Shown: positions 14,038 to 28,872 of the stretch, in pieces | Numbering within the stretch: position 1 is the stretch's first letter | Layout of the letters: each line of letters opens with the position of its first letter | Origin: Kudoa neothunni | Taxonomy: Eukaryota > Cnidaria | Reading direction: 5' to 3' | DNA: 64,000 nucleotides | NCBI GenBank assembly: GCA_964304625.1 | Contig: OZ199838.1 | Coordinates: 2,480,001-2,544,000, forward strand | The notes under the pieces: model-generated | Database searches by the model: none | What the model saw: only the letters and a program-made list of their open reading frames with translations | What the model was told of the DNA's origin: nothing | Program-made: the position numbers and the translations under genes

Positions 14038-14189
14038 CCATTATTGTTGACATTATAGTATTTCGCCGTTTTTTGTGTTTGCAAAATAAACGTCGAAAAT
14101 TGCATGGTTTACTTATAAACATCTCCAGTGGAGTATATAAAAAGCGTGAATATGATGAAGAAAGCATAGATCCGATAAAATAAACTTTT

Positions 14190-14620
14190 TGCGTAATGAG
14201 GAGAGCGCGAGCGAGATGGGGTTCGACATGCGGAGTTACTAAAATACTAAACGTGATATTTGTTACATCAAAAACGGATTGATTAAGGCAAAAATGTGGA
14301 AACTGCGGTCTTCAGAGCTTCGTTTCAAAAACCTTAATTCGATATACTCTCAAGCAAAATAATTAACGTAATTACTCCATAATTTTCTTACATTAAATTT
14401 GAATAAGTTAAAGTCCTTAGTGCATTTAAAGATGAAGAAAAGATTTTAATTGTATTATTTTTCGTAAAAACGTCTATTTTTTAAATACAGAGTGGTCGTT
14501 TATTAGTCTAATTCTAATACTTTAGCTTTCATAGTTTCCAATAAAGAGTTAACGTGATGCATTTCATGCTCATCAAGCAATATCACGCGCGTTACGTCAC
14601 ATGCGTAAAAATATTGAAAA
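14190..14620. repeat. Dispersed repeat, copy 1 (unknown family)
   Basis: About 400 bases are collinear and clearly similar to 45690-46115 in the same orientation. Shared blocks include ACTAAAATNCTAAACGTGAT, TAATTACTCCATAATT, TAGTGCATTTAAAGRTGAAG and TCGYTTATTAG. No long open frame, inverted ends or poly-A tail was seen. It may be a non-autonomous transposon or a terminal piece of a larger element. Confidence 0.7.
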
Positions 14621-16507
14621 AATTGTGTATTACAACCACATGATAACCGATTCAGAGAAAACCAGAAAGGGTTTAGTTCAAAAATAAAAGATATATCCAA
14701 AAATATAACGTATCCAATAAATAATGTTTTTGGCAATGCGATAAGGCCGAAAATATCAATGTTCTGTCTATTCTGCGGAAGATAAATATATATAAACATG
14801 TCAAACACATAAAAAACGAGAATATATTTCAATTGGTAATGAATCAGACTTTAACAAATAGAGGAAAACCTTCAGAAATTATGGATTTTGCATTTGTTAT
14901 TCGGGAAACAAAGACACCAATGGAATTATGCTGTCCTCCACTGAAAAAAGTTAGACGCATTTATAAAATTCAAAAAATTGGATCGCCAAATAATCTCTTA
15001 AAGCTGCCCAGTGATTTTTTAATAAGTTACGTGCATGGAGTTATTTTTAATAAAGGATTCCTCCAATGTAGCTATTAATGGCAGATAAAACATGAAATAC
15101 ACATAATAAAATGTTCCCAATTTTACGTTATAAAGGCAATCCAACGTTTATAACTATATCCTGATCGATCTTGAGAATGCAGCTTTTGTTTCTTATAAAA
15201 AAATGACAAAAAGAAAAATATATTTTTGGTCCATTTCATTTTAGGAAATGTATCCTCAGAAACATTTAGAAACTTATTTTTATATTCTCAAGAATATAGA
15301 AATAACTCGGATCTACATATACCAGCCTTATCAATTATGCCTGATTTTTCCACTCTTGTTCAATGAAAGATTGAATAAGCGCGAAACAGTTTTTTTGTAA
15401 AAAATAAAAAGTTCTCTCAAATTCACAGAAAATGGAATTATCATCGATGTTTTTATTACGAGAATTATTCAAATAGATGATTTTATACCTGGCGCAATGC
15501 TTTATTTCAAAGTAAAATATCTGCAATAGAAATTCACCACCAATGGCAATATATAATTATACATTTTAATAATTATCAAAGCCTACAGAATACAGAAATT
15601 GAGGCTAAATAGAAATTGCCAAAAATTTATGAAAATAAGCATATTTTTAAATGTTATGTATGCTGCAGTTGAGACTAACATTTTCGATTTTTTCATCATT
15701 AATAGCAATGATGTACCCTTTATCATGAACAAAAACCTTTTTTAGAATTATGGCGAGGCTTGTTGGAATTCTGAATGTTTGAATTTTAGGAGACTCTGAT
15801 ATTCGTTATGTCCAATGCTAGGTTATCATTAAAAGTGTTTTTCCACAATTCTCAAGATTATAATATTAGTTAACACCTGAATAAATTAAAATTTAATTAA
15901 ATATTATATATTTGATTAATTTTTCTTAATTTTAATCGATGAATCATCGCATATATAAATAAAAGCTCATCGCGCTACAGTTTTTTATTCAAACGTCGAG
16001 CAGTAATACAGTCATTTGAAAGTAAAGGAATTGAACTGACTCAAAAACAAAGTTTGATGAATTCATCTATCAATAATTGCATCTTCGAGTGATGTTCATC
16101 AGCAAAATAATTTTCATTTCATCGGAAAATATTTCACACCTCTATTCTACTTTAACTAATTTTGACTAATGCTTTTAAGGAAAGATTATTTTCTTTCACT
16201 AGATCTATCAAAACTATCGGAAGAAATAAAACATTTTTCTCATCACTAGACACTAGATGGTCTTAATACAATTCGATAATTTTTCAACAAATCCACCAAA
16301 TGATTAAAAACTTGAAGTTTCAGATTCAATTATAAATTTACATACTACTCAAATGTATAATTAAAAAAATATTTCTTCTTTACAAAAAATTCCGATTGGT
16401 CCTATTAAGGTTGGTGGAGTTGATTAGAAATGGCCCTCATCATTATCATTATCATTATATTATGGTGCTCATGAAATCGCATGCGCGGCTATAAGATTTA
16501 AACATCG
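14621..16507. other. AT-rich intergenic stretch upstream of NDUFS8
   Basis: The open frame at 14833-15078 (81 codons) has no recognised motif and atypical context. A short ATCATT simple repeat lies at about 16438-16457. No defined promoter element can be supported. Confidence 0.5.
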
Positions 16508-17400
<893 letters not shown>

Positions 17401-17573
17401 TTAAAGGTGTACTCAAAAAAACAAATTTTCAAAAAAAATTATTTTATATTATACAAAAATTTCCAAACTATTTTCATTTGTCATCCAACTTGAATTTTTT
17501 CATCAAATCTAAGTTTTGTGATTACTGAGGGGAAACGGACAAAAATGGGGAGTACCATCAGAAAATAATTGAT

Positions 17574-17998
17574 CTAAGGAGATGCAAGAGACCTTTGATT
17601 GGGATTTATTTCTAGTATACAATGTATAGATAATTTTTCAGGGCGATAATACCTTTTTGTTGGTCGTTTTTTATCAGAATTGACGAGAAGGCGGTCTTTT
17701 AGTAGAATAGTGTCGTAATCTAAAGTGAGACCATGTGAAATTGCTAGAGGATGTTTTTTAAGTCGACGAAGCTTTTTTCGTGCTGAGGAACATATGCTAC
17801 GGTTTTCAATGGTTTCATCGGAAAAATTGTAGACTCTATACACAATGAACCAAATCCTCCTTAATAATCTATGTACAATTCTAGATATTGAAACAATCTT
17901 TGGTATAGAAAATCTTGTATCGCTTCAAACTCCCTACAAAATTTAGTTCATTAAATAGTATCAAAATTTTCGCACTTTTCGTCCTCGTCTTGGCTCAT
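17574..17998 (-). CDS. Small spliced gene of unknown function (113 aa)
   Basis: Exons 17998-17976, 17933-17877 and 17835-17574 join in frame, with introns of 42 and 41 bases, exactly the window's usual size and with GT..AG ends. The ATG at 17998 starts an acidic leader (MSQDEDEKEFEAIQDFLYQR). The rest is basic: SSARKKLRRLKKHPLAISHG and DKKRPTKRYYRPEKL. There is no signal peptide, membrane segment or motif I can name. It ends 173 bp from the 3' end of NDUFS8 in convergent orientation. Support is the splice fit and coding-like composition only. It could be a short nuclear or ribosome-associated protein, but that is a guess; it could also be the 5' part of a longer gene. Confidence 0.5.
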
Positions 17999-20900
17999 AT
18001 AAAACTTGCTGCGCACGCTTTCCAATGTTGATTTTTTCTTTCTAACTCTAATATTTCAAGGATTAACTTTTAATATTTTTTTTCGAAATTATTCTGAAAA
18101 ATAATTATATTAAATTAAATGTTAGTTGATGATTCTATCTATTGCCATTATTTTCTTTTTTATGATTATTAGAAAATTAACGAAAGTAAAAATAATATCA
18201 TTGGAACCAATTCATATAAAATTTATTTTTTTAATTAGAAAATTTAATAATATATTGTCGAAAGCATCAAAATTTTTACAACTATCAAGAATTATCAAAA
18301 CAAACTGTTTTATTTATATCTAGCGCGAGTTGCCCAGCTTCGTACGGGATTGAGAAAATTTCATCATAGAAGAAAACAGTCAAAAAATAAAGAAATATAC
18401 GACACTTTTGGTTAGCCCTGAGGAGAGATTAAATAATTTTTATTAATATCACACTTTTTATGACTGTGATGGGCACAGTAAAAAATTGAGATCATTTTTG
18501 AGAGATTATAAAGGTAGAAAAATCTGGATAACCCGACAATAATATACCATGACTAATTTTTATTGCTCAAATTAATATTTTTATCCAACACATTTTTATA
18601 CATTCTTTCCTCAAAACCATTGTATAGCCTCTTAATATAAACAAAAATTTAAGTAATTAGACAGAGTAAGGTTTCATTCTATGCATTGAATCTTATCATT
18701 AAAAATTAAGTTTAATATTCGCAATAACGAAATTTGAGGACCTAGTCTCAGTTTGTAGGGATTGAATCCATCTGATTACAACATACGCTTCTAATTATTC
18801 ATTAATTTAGAAAATTTGCATATTTTTGCTATATTAAATGTCACCTATAGAACTTTTAAAATGCACTTATCAAGCCAAATATATGAAAAGTTCCAATAAT
18901 AAGGAGTGTATTTAAACACACATCCAAATGGACACGTCTACTTTAAATGTACAGATAGACAAACGATATAAGATGTATCTGGAAATCATGGATATATAGC
19001 TTAAGATTGAATCACTAAAAACGTTCAAAACAATTTGCAGAAGTTCAGTATAGATAAATGTCGCCATGAATAAACAAATATAATCCTATTATCGTAAGAG
19101 CGCAAGAGCGTAATCCGCTTACCATAATTGACATCGAGGACAGCACAATTTCCTACATTAATTTTGAACTTTACTCAATGCAATATCAAATGAGAGAATT
19201 TCTAAATTATCTTAAACTATTAAAAGTTACATAAATATCTATCTATAAGAAAAATTTTATGTCGCACCCACGTCTACATACTTAGGGGGACACACATACC
19301 GACAGTCCTTCTTTTTATATAAATGATTTATTTAATTGATTTTAAAAAGGATTTTGTAGAAGGATTTTGCAGAAGGAAATAGGGTCAATGTGAATTGACT
19401 TTAAACATAATATGGTGGAATTTAAAAACTAAAATTTGAACGCTATCAATATAGATGAATAATTTTGTAATTTGATTAATTTAAAAAAATATGATTTATA
19501 AATTATATGATTAAGTATTAACAGATATTTTCATTGATTTAGTATCATATTTTTTATTCCAGCAATATTATTCATGAGAAAATGTTTTGATATTTTTAAT
19601 GTAATTTTAACTGAGAAACACCAAAAATCTAATTTCAGATAACGCAAAATTCCTATTTATATTACTGATATTGACTTCATAATTAGATTTCTAAAATTAA
19701 CCTGATATTGGACAAAAGAATAAATATCGTAGTTTTAACCTAAAATTTTTAAAAGCGTGGCATATAATGAATCTTGAGCCAGATATTCGTGGAACGTATA
19801 TTTGTGGTAAAACTCTTCCTAAAATATAATTAAAAGAAAATATTAAATTGAGAAATGAGTGCTCAATAACTAATTGTCCTAATAATGATTTACTAAGTTA
19901 TACAAAAATAAATGATTCTTTCTTTTGATAAGCAATCTCGCAGTCAATTAACATCCACGGCATATAATATTATTCTTACTCTATTTATTTCACTTTGTGT
20001 ATAATAAAGAAGTATTTTTTGGTATATTAATCGGTATCTTATAAAAATTACTTAAATATTTGTGTAAGCCACTTTTTTACCATATATAAAAATAGACAAA
20101 AAGTTTTTATCATTAAAATTACAAAAAGTAAATATATAATGCAATTAAAATATAAAATATTACATTTATTTAATACAATTTAATAAATTAAAATTATGAA
20201 TTATGTAAAAACATATTTTTTTGATTGATTTATAACGTTTAGAAAACTTGTGGAAAAATTGTCTATAAAAAATGCAATTTTTGCAGAAAAATGCGTGATA
20301 GTCATTCAAATACATCGGATTAATTGATAAAATAAATATATGAACTAGATAAATATTTACTTTTTAATATTAAAAATAAAATTTACTAAAATAAGCAAAA
20401 ATCATAGGAAGATTTTGCTATAATAATCTTGAAAAAATTAATAAGATTAATCAAAACAAGTAAAATCAGTAAATGATTCATAAATTTATATACGACGCAT
20501 AATATTATAGCAAAATTAAAAACTTTTGGTTAAAATTCGTTATAAATCTCCACATAACAAAAATGCTATTAAGTTTTAAAATTGTATATTTCCTAATGAG
20601 TTTTTTGATTTTATAAGTATAAAAGTAATAGAATATAATTTATTTATTTGAATTATTTCCTTAATGATAGTTTCTATATCAAATTTCTTTTCCACTGTGA
20701 AGATATAATTATAATTTGGTCTAACTCGCGACTGACTCAGACTTCAAATTTCTCTCTCAATTTAGATTATACCACTTGCTTAACCAGTATATTTCATTTT
20801 GTTCAACTTAAACCCAAAAGTTAATATTTGAGTATTCGAGTCGATTTTTAGGGTCGGTTCACTCACCCGTGATATGTCGTGGAACAAATCACGCGGATAT

Positions 20901-21179
20901 CAAATTTTAATATATTCCAAAATCATTATCCAATAACTGTTGTAATTTAATGAAAACTAAGTATATTGATAAGAAAATAACAAAACTATTATATTTTTAT
21001 TTTACGAACGTTAGTACTTTGTAGGTGATACAAAAAGTATTGTTCAAAATAATTAAGGATTTGGCTATATCTAATGTCAAAACTATTAAAATCGTTCCGT
21101 TTAGTTTAGAATCTGATCAAAGAAATCGGCAAATTAGATATTACAGCTAATTCAAATATTTGTTCTAGATTCCACAATT

Positions 21180-21250
21180 TTTTTATTCTTAGAAGGTAAG
21201 ACTATTCTCATGCGCAAGCGCCAACAAATACATGACTAAATAATTATTAT
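21180..21250 (+). repeat. Short direct repeat, copy 1
   Basis: TATTCTT...CTCATGCGCAAGCGCC...AATACATGACTAA resembles the stretch at 21586-21660. The GC-rich core TGCGCARGCGC stands out in this AT-rich DNA. Family unknown. Confidence 0.4.
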
Positions 21251-21585
21251 GAAGTTTATAGTCAATTTTGAAATTATGTATTAAGATGAAAAATTAGAAT
21301 AATCTGATATTTAATTATTCTAAATAGAATATTTCCTTCATTAAAATTAACAGCTTGAAATGAAATAATAAAACTAAATAATTATACATTATAATGTTAT
21401 ATCATTTATAATTAATTTGAATAATACAAAATAGTAATTCTACTACAAAAGATTATATATCAATGAAATATTACACCTAATTTAATATTTACATTTCCAT
21501 TAACATTTTAAAGTTAGTCATTACAAAAAATCACTCAATATATTTATTTATTGGCGTATCCAATTTAAAAATTTTATATAATTCA

Positions 21586-21660
21586 TTATTCTTGATAATA
21601 TATCATCAAACTCTAATTTGCGCAGGCGCTATTTTAATACATCACAGACTAATTCTATAT
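21586..21660 (+). repeat. Short direct repeat, copy 2
   Basis: TATTCTT...TTGCGCAGGCGC...AATACATCACAGACTAA is the partner of 21180-21250, about 400 bp away in the same orientation. It may be the two ends of a small decayed element. Confidence 0.4.
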
Positions 21661-21823
21661 TACCAAGAGATAATAAATAGTTTGGTATCTCGTTTATGTT
21701 TGTTTTATTTAATAAAACTATTATATTATTAATGTAAGCAATAATGATACATTCAAGGGTGAATATTTGTTACACTATTCCTCCGGCGCGAGCAGCACAT
21801 GCCGCCTCCTCTAATTTCCACAT

Positions 21824-24800
21824 ATGAGCGACCGATGGAATGAATTGGAAAAATTGCTTATCGAAACGAGTATTTATTATAGTATAATATTTGCAAACAA
21901 TATAATAAATAGGTCAAAAACTTCCCAATCCAATCCGATCGAAATGTGTTGGTGATCTCTTTACGCTGGAAGAATTGTCCGCCTATCCAATAGAATTATA
22001 CGGTACCAATTACCTTGATTTGAACGTGGCAACCCAAATTTTACACACATTTAATGTGGAAAGTCAAAATAAAAACCGATTAACTTTGGAACCCTTGAAT
22101 TTGTAATTTTCAATTATATTAAATCTTTTAAAGTTAGTTTAGGGAGCAATCTGAAGAACAAGGTATCAACAATTGGTTATAATAATCGTTCCTATTATTT
22201 TCTATTAGAGATTAAAACATTGTTGGACGAGATAAAAGGAATTAATGATAATTCGGGTTTTTCTAAAATATTTCGATTTCAACTATAATAACTAAAATGC
22301 GCCTATTTAATATTTAGTTGATTTGTATCAAAATATAAAAAAAGCTTTCGAAAGAATTAGAAACTACATTTTTACGAATAAAGATAGCGATAAAGTTCAC
22401 TTTAATAAATTATTTTAATGATTAAATTATTCTAGAATTTTTCCAATGAAATCCTTCCACAAATTATTGTATTCAACGATAAAATTAATGATTATCCTCT
22501 TCTTTTTGAGTATTATGATCAGGTGTATATCAGCATAAATTCGAATGAGGCCAACCGCGATCAAATTGCATGGTATTTATTAGTGAAAATAGAGCTTGTT
22601 TCCTTCGTACTAAGTTTTTCACACGAAAATTCCTGTGAATCTATCGATATTATGCCCATAGTGTCGGTCGGTTGTCAACTGATACAATCTGTGGTGTATT
22701 TATTGAATAAGCAGCTAGATTATTGTAAAAATTTTCTCATCGAAAGCGACGTATCTCTCGAACAGTTGCTAACCAGTTACTATAAACAGCTGGCGTTCTA
22801 CATCACAGAATTTTGTTCACGCAATATACTTTCAGAGAGTACAATATACAGTTGTTTGTTAATGGCTCAACTCGTCATAATTTGTCAGCATCAACTTGGC
22901 CAAAATTATTGCTGGTTGACTCAGCTATTTGTAATTATGCTGAGCAGGTATCCACAACACTTGGATTTCGTATGGCAGGAGATTATTGGCATGTTGAATA
23001 ATGACGAATTTCCTCGCCACTTCACCATACAATTGCCTTACGATTTTCTCATCACTCAACCAATTAGATTTCACGATTTTTTTATTTTATCCTCGATCCA
23101 GGCATCCATTACACCAACAAGTTACAACACCAACAAACACCTTAACATGAACCCTGTCTCCACTATTCACACTGTTGTGGATTGGTTGTTGGAGAGATAT
23201 TTTTTTAGACTAATCAGCGCCTCTACAATCGAGGATAATAACTCTCAACCGCACACATTTGTTATCTCCTCACTAAAAACTTCGGCTGGTAAAAGAAAAT
23301 CCAATTCACTCAACAACAGTCCATTTGGGGGGAAACCTAAAAAAATGGTTTCATTCAGTACGCCCCAAAATAAACAATCAAATAAAGCTCGCAAAATATT
23401 ATTCCCCAGGTGCGGTAATATTTCGTCAACCGGTCTAACAGATGCGACCAACTCAGACACATCCGTCATTGATAGTGTAGAATCGGATTTTGATAATAAT
23501 TTTAACAACGCGGGATCAATTAATGCTCTTCAGAATTTCATCGAGACTGTTGTGCTGTTGTCTGATTATCCACAGTTTCCTGGCTGTGTGCCGATTGTGT
23601 ATTTGTTTGGGCGTGTGTTGTTGGAAAAGATCCGTGCCAATAATTATACAAATTTGATTGAGAAGACTGTGCTCAACTGCATTCAGTTGATTTTTAAACA
23701 TATGAATAATTGGGTTGTGTTGAATGAGTATGCTATTATCTCTCATTCTTCCAACTTTGACAACCACCAACTCAATACTCTTGCGCTTATTTACTATCTC
23801 TACGGAAGATGTTACCAAACTTCACCTATTAAATTTGATGATAGCTTGTCAAAGTTCATAATGAATAAAGTTTTATTTGATTGTGCAGTTGATGTCTATT
23901 TATTCAAATATTATTTCAACACACTGGTTTCTTCAACCGACAATAACAGTGATTTTAATGCCAAGTTATTTTCAAGTTCAAACGATAGTTTTTTTGATTA
24001 TTTACAACGCTATGTTAAAAATGACCCATCGATTTTGTCAATGTAATTAAGAGTTATTAAAATCTAATTAGATAATTCTCATAATATTTAAATAGGTTGT
24101 TTCAAAGTTTGCCTGTAACTAAAGAGAAAATTCAACAGTTAGTCGGTCATTCAAACGCACATTTGGTTTCTACTTTAAGGTTGGAAGTGTTGATACAAAA
24201 TGTACGTAGTTTAAATGAGTGAACTTTTTTGATCAAATAATGAGATTCATATGATCGATATTCGATTTAGTTTGTGCATCTGTTGGAACACAATAATTCG
24301 TTAATTCGTTGGAAAACCCTTCAAATGCTTGATCAACCTCAACTGTTTCACAAAATTTTAATTGAAGACGTATAATTGAATGATGACTTGGTGTGTTGAT
24401 GTGACTAAATTTATAGATAAAACTAAAAGAGACTATTCATTCGAGAATATTTGACTCTTGTTGGATGGTGCGATTTCATTGTGTTCAGCTGATTGGTAGC
24501 GTCTGCATGGAGCAGAAGGTTGCCGATGGTTGGATTTCGCAGCTTTTCAATCGAACGTGTGATGTGAAGGTGAAGGTTCGCGCTAAAGCTATCTCTCTGC
24601 TTCAAAATATACTAATTTTGAATTTATTTCCGTCTTTAAATTTTCAGTTGTTTGACCATATTTTACGTCGATTCAATGATGAGTTTTCCATAAAAGTAAG
24701 GTGGCTTAAATTATTGAACTAACTTGCATATAGGTTATTGTTTTGAGAATGTTTCAACAATTGCTGACTCCCTGCAACTTTGCTTTATTTTCAAGCTTGT

Positions 24801-26854
24801 TGGAAATTTACACTACTTTTAATGATAATAATAATACTTATATTATTAATAATGATATTACTACCACTAATAATAATAAGTTTGAAAAATCAAACAAAAA
24901 ATGGATTTACTTTAAGCTGAGAAATATTTTTGAACAAATGTTACAACCCATTCAAAGATCTAAACAATCCACGGTCGATGTGGATATGGGTCGTAAACTG
25001 GATAACACTATTCCTAGTAGTAGACTAGTTGAGTTTATCGAGTTTTTACTACATTCCATTTCGAAAAATGTTGATGAAAATAGTAGTTTGAGATTGATTT
25101 TTATCACTCACATCATTTCTCATGTTTTGTATAACTGTAAAACTCTTACAGTTAGTTCGAGAATTTTGAATCATATTTTAAATATTCTTAAGTTTTCGGT
25201 AAATAATTATTCTGTCCCAATCGAGAACAACGTGAGTGATAAAAATTGCTTTGAAAATGAATCTGTCACTACAGTGATTGAAGAGAATTATGAGGACAAT
25301 AGGGTCACTGATGATACCTATTTTTTTAATGACACTCTCTATGCACTGCTCGATTTGTTGTTCATTTACGTCGATCGGGCTGAAACCACTCTACACTCGA
25401 ATATTTTCGACAAAATTGAAGATTTGCTGTTGAAATTCATTACCGATAGGAATTTTTCACAAGATTTGGTTGTTTTAAATAAAACTATTCGTGTTTACGC
25501 GCTATTATTTCGTTTGAACTGTTATGGAATTTCAGCCAAGAAAGCTGGTCGTAATATGCCCAATAGTCTGGTTACTTTCTTCAAACGACATTACAAATCT
25601 GTAAAGATGAAACCAAACAACTCTCATCGTCAATGTGATTCTTCTTCATTGCAACAGCAATCACTTTTTGTGTTTGCGTATTTCTGCCGACATTTTCATG
25701 TAGAGCAATTGTCAATTATATTATCGAAAGTTGAACGTTCGTTAAAATATGACGCGAAATCCATTGTTGAACATATTTTACAACTTTTTATAAAACTTTT
25801 GCGAGATAATTCAAATGCAGATAAGAATATAAAAGCCAGTGCTGTTGAATGTGTGTGTTTGGTATTTGATCGGTGGTTCAAATTGGTGACTCACAACCTG
25901 GAAATCAAATCCATTTTTGGTGAATACCTCCAATGGACCAGTCATCCCAAAGTTATTTCAACTATATTAAAATCACTACTGGCGCTGACGAAAAATTACC
26001 CTCAGGACGCCTGGTCGAATTATTTGAATGTCTACTTGGATGTACTTACCGAGAAAACCATTTCCGACCCAAACCTCACTGTTCGATATTACTCCGTTCA
26101 ATTGCTGATTGATGCACACCGCAATGAACAAATTTCTCTCACTACTTCTATTACAATATTTGTTGCTATCACCATTGCCGATCCAAACATCACTGTCACA
26201 TTGGAAATGCTGAAAGAACTTTATAAGATGGATTCGATTTTTATGTCACTAATGAAAGTGTCAATTGAACGCTCCTTTCAACTGTGGTGTCAAATCAACC
26301 CCAGTCATAAGTCTCTTCGGACTTTGTGTGATGGCGACTATTCGAGAACTAATGGTAATGGAGTCGTAGGTTGCGATGGAAAAAAATCGACTGTGTCGCT
26401 CTTTCAACCTATTTTTGATGTCATCTCAAACAGCGTTGTTTATGACACACAGCACAAATCCAAAGCTACCGCAACAAACAATAATCGAAACCTACTGTTC
26501 AAAGTCCTATTATCCTTAATTGAGTCCTGCGGATGCTTTCAAATGAAACTGTTTATTGTGGAAAATTTGAATACTATCAATCCATTTACCAAAAACGAAT
26601 TGAGTATGATATATAGATTCTTCGATGTGCTAACCAACACCACCAACTCCAACAAAGACAGACTCTTGTCATTGCATTGCCAATTGTTTTTCCACAGAAA
26701 AATATCCGGCGTCGATAAACCCCAATTCACATTGAAATCCAGTTGTATATACGAATCATATGAATCGCAGGCGTCAGAATCAAAAGTAATCAAAGAAATC
26801 AAAAATATGGAACTGACCTGTTCAAAATTGTTTGACGTGGATTTTCATCTGTGA
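21824..26854 (+). CDS. Large HEAT-like repeat protein, possibly a condensin D-type subunit
   Basis: About ten exons join in frame to roughly 1,530 aa: 21824-21869, 21913-22102, 22138-22162 (approximate), about 22210-22256, 22318-22394, 22436-24042, 24096-24201, 24271-24369, 24417-24695 and 24734-26854. The exon 3/4 junction is ambiguous. The ATG at 21824 (MSDRWNELEKLL) follows a GC-richer patch. The protein is helical and leucine-rich. The stretch around 24465-24700 (MVRFHCVQLIG..., then DVKVKVRAKAISLLQNIL) is the paired HEAT pattern seen in condensin non-SMC D subunits, and 26040-26120 (DPNLTVRYYSVQLLIDAH) is another HEAT helix pair. A Ser/Asn/Lys-rich loop with KRKSNSLNNSPFGGKPKK (about 23285-23345) could be a phosphorylated, nuclear-targeting linker. 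The size matches condensin D2/D3. Identity is tentative; a cohesin-loader or other HEAT protein is possible. The reading frame is intact. Confidence 0.7.
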
Positions 26855-27768
26855 TCCTCCTCTATAACCAACTACACTTTTTAAAACTTCGTCTGCTTCA
26901 CCGCAGTTATTTTTATGCTTTTCTTTTTGTTATCTCTTCAAATATTTTCTATATACGAATTTTAGTTCGAGTTAGAATATAATTATAAAGGTATGAGGCT
27001 ATTCCTATTTTGTAGCCCGTTTGATTGCGTATTTAAATGTGCCACACCAAATTCACTAATCTTATGTAGGAATTTTTGTTGAGACAATATTTTGTAAGTT
27101 AGAATGACTACAGTAGTAGGTAACAGATTTTTCGCATTTTTAATACACGCGCCATAGGGGGAAAATTTAGTTTGAGCTTACAAATTTATACAACTCTATT
27201 AATCTACTCTCATTTTATTTAAATTATATCATTAGGCAGCATATTGCATTCATTTTACAATATAATTATGGGCCCTTATGAACCCGTCTAAATTACAGGA
27301 TGTGCAACAAGCACCCTAAGACTAAAAGAATTCTTGTCAATACGTATACACTAATTATTATTAATACGGCTAAATCTAGTAAAATTAGAATTATTATAAT
27401 TCTCGTGTTTCTCTTGACATAGAATACCTTCAGCAAATACAGGAGATAACAATAAAATAACCAGTAAATGGGATTTGTATTCATGCTTAAGTTTGAATTT
27501 TCATAAAGCAATATGTACGTTTATCAAAGATACCAAAATTTGATTATTAAAAAATAGTTTTAAGGAGAATACGACCGAAAATAAACATGAATCATACAAA
27601 TTTTCCATCCAACTAAAGGAAAATTATTTTTATCGCGTTCTCATCAGAGCAAAAATAGGATTAAAGGAGGAAAAATATACGTAAAATCGGTTAATTACTG
27701 TAATATTATTTAATGTACGTAACGCGGTGAATACTATTATTTACGATAATTTAGTTTTATTTATATTA
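26855..27768. other. 3' flank of the HEAT-protein gene
   Basis: AT-rich with no gene recognised. The minus frame at 27293-27511 is hydrophobic low-complexity without context. Confidence 0.5.
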
Positions 27769-28872
27769 CAGTCAAACCTCGATTATCCAGAAAAGTTGAG
27801 ACCAGTGATTTTCTTTCCGGATAGCTTTTTTTTGGTTTACATGATAAAACCCCCAGCGCAACTTATTAGGTTGTGGAATTCTGGGTTGTCAGACCCCTTC
27901 CATTAATACTTTAGACACCGCAGGACGTAACATGAAACCCCGCCCCTTATCTCTATGCGGTAGTATGTGACTCTAACCCACTAAACATCCTCGTCTCAGG
28001 GCGACCACCACCCCAAACCCTATCACTTTAAGGACGTTGGCTCTGCAAATTATTTGCCTTTCAATTGGATGGGTCCCAGAAATTCAAACTCCTATTCACG
28101 CTCATCCCACTTCACAGGGAGCGTACACTTTAATCACAGCTCCCAAATATGGGATAGCCACCCACCCACCCACCCACCCACTGACACGGAAGTGGTAGTC
28201 TGACCACCAGCGGATTTGAACCCATTACCTTAAGGTTCTGAGGTCGGAGTGTCACACCGATGTGATATCTGTTCTCGGCACACTCTTTCCGGATGGCGAG
28301 GTTCCGGTTAATCGAACATAAACCATGTCGTGCGCATTTATTTGAAATTTTTGCTCGTTTTTAGTGTTTACTTGATTTATAAACAATTTTTACCGTTTAT
28401 TTAGTAAAATATTTTAACTAATACCACTGAAATTAAAAATGTTGACATACCTATTAACTAAGAATATGAAGACTTAAAGGAAAAACAAAATATAAATATG
28501 GGAGTTTTTACACGTCTACAGAGGAATAACCTATTTTTTTAAATAATAGATAATTAATATTTGATTAATATGCATACAGTCATGTGTTCAGATATAGTAC
28601 AAAATTATCTACGAATTGAATGCTTAATATAAGTTTAAAAGAAAAATTTATTAATAAATAACCTAGAAATATTTTTGTTATAAATATTGCATTGGTATAT
28701 ATGCTATATTGTGTATGTGGTACGGTCATGGGTGCTACTTTTATCCGGAAATATAATTAAATCGGAAGAACCATTTAATTATATTTCCGGACAATTTAAC
28801 ATATATCGACATGTAATGTCAACAAAAACTAAAAAAATTAAAAATTTCTTCTGGATAACCGAGATTCGACTG
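27769..28872. mobile_element. Non-autonomous pogo/Tigger-like (Tc1/mariner) element, about 1.1 kb
   Basis: The left end CAGTCAAACCTCGATTATCC and the right end (read on the minus strand) CAGTCGAATCTCGGTTATCC match at 21 of the first 24 positions. TA lies directly outside each end (27767-27768 and 28873-28874), as expected for a TA target duplication. The ends follow the known Tigger/pogo pattern CAGTNRAACCCCGNTTATCC. There is no transposase frame inside; the middle is occupied by a GC-rich tRNA-like unit. Confidence 0.8.
27850..28300 (-). mobile_element. tRNA-derived SINE-like unit inside the pogo-like element
   Basis: A clearly GC-richer island. On the minus strand a B-box-like GGGTTCAAATCC lies near 28210-28222. 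An A-box-like TGCCGAG lies upstream, near 28275-28283. A (GGGT)n run (CCCA on plus, 28161-28180) sits in the body. Boundaries are approximate and no clear poly-A tail was seen. It could also be an internal part of the pogo-like element. Confidence 0.5.

Larger units (their letters stand above)
17999..21823. other. Long AT-rich gene desert
   Basis: About 3.8 kb with no coding signal on either strand. The open frame at 18126-18323 is low-complexity Ile/Lys and unconvincing. The only structure noticed is a pair of direct repeats listed separately. Confidence 0.5.

Noticed and set aside
14503-15078. Open frames 14503-14832 (-) and 14833-15078 (+)
   Set aside because: The first runs through a dispersed repeat. 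The second has mildly coding-like composition but no family, splice partner or context.
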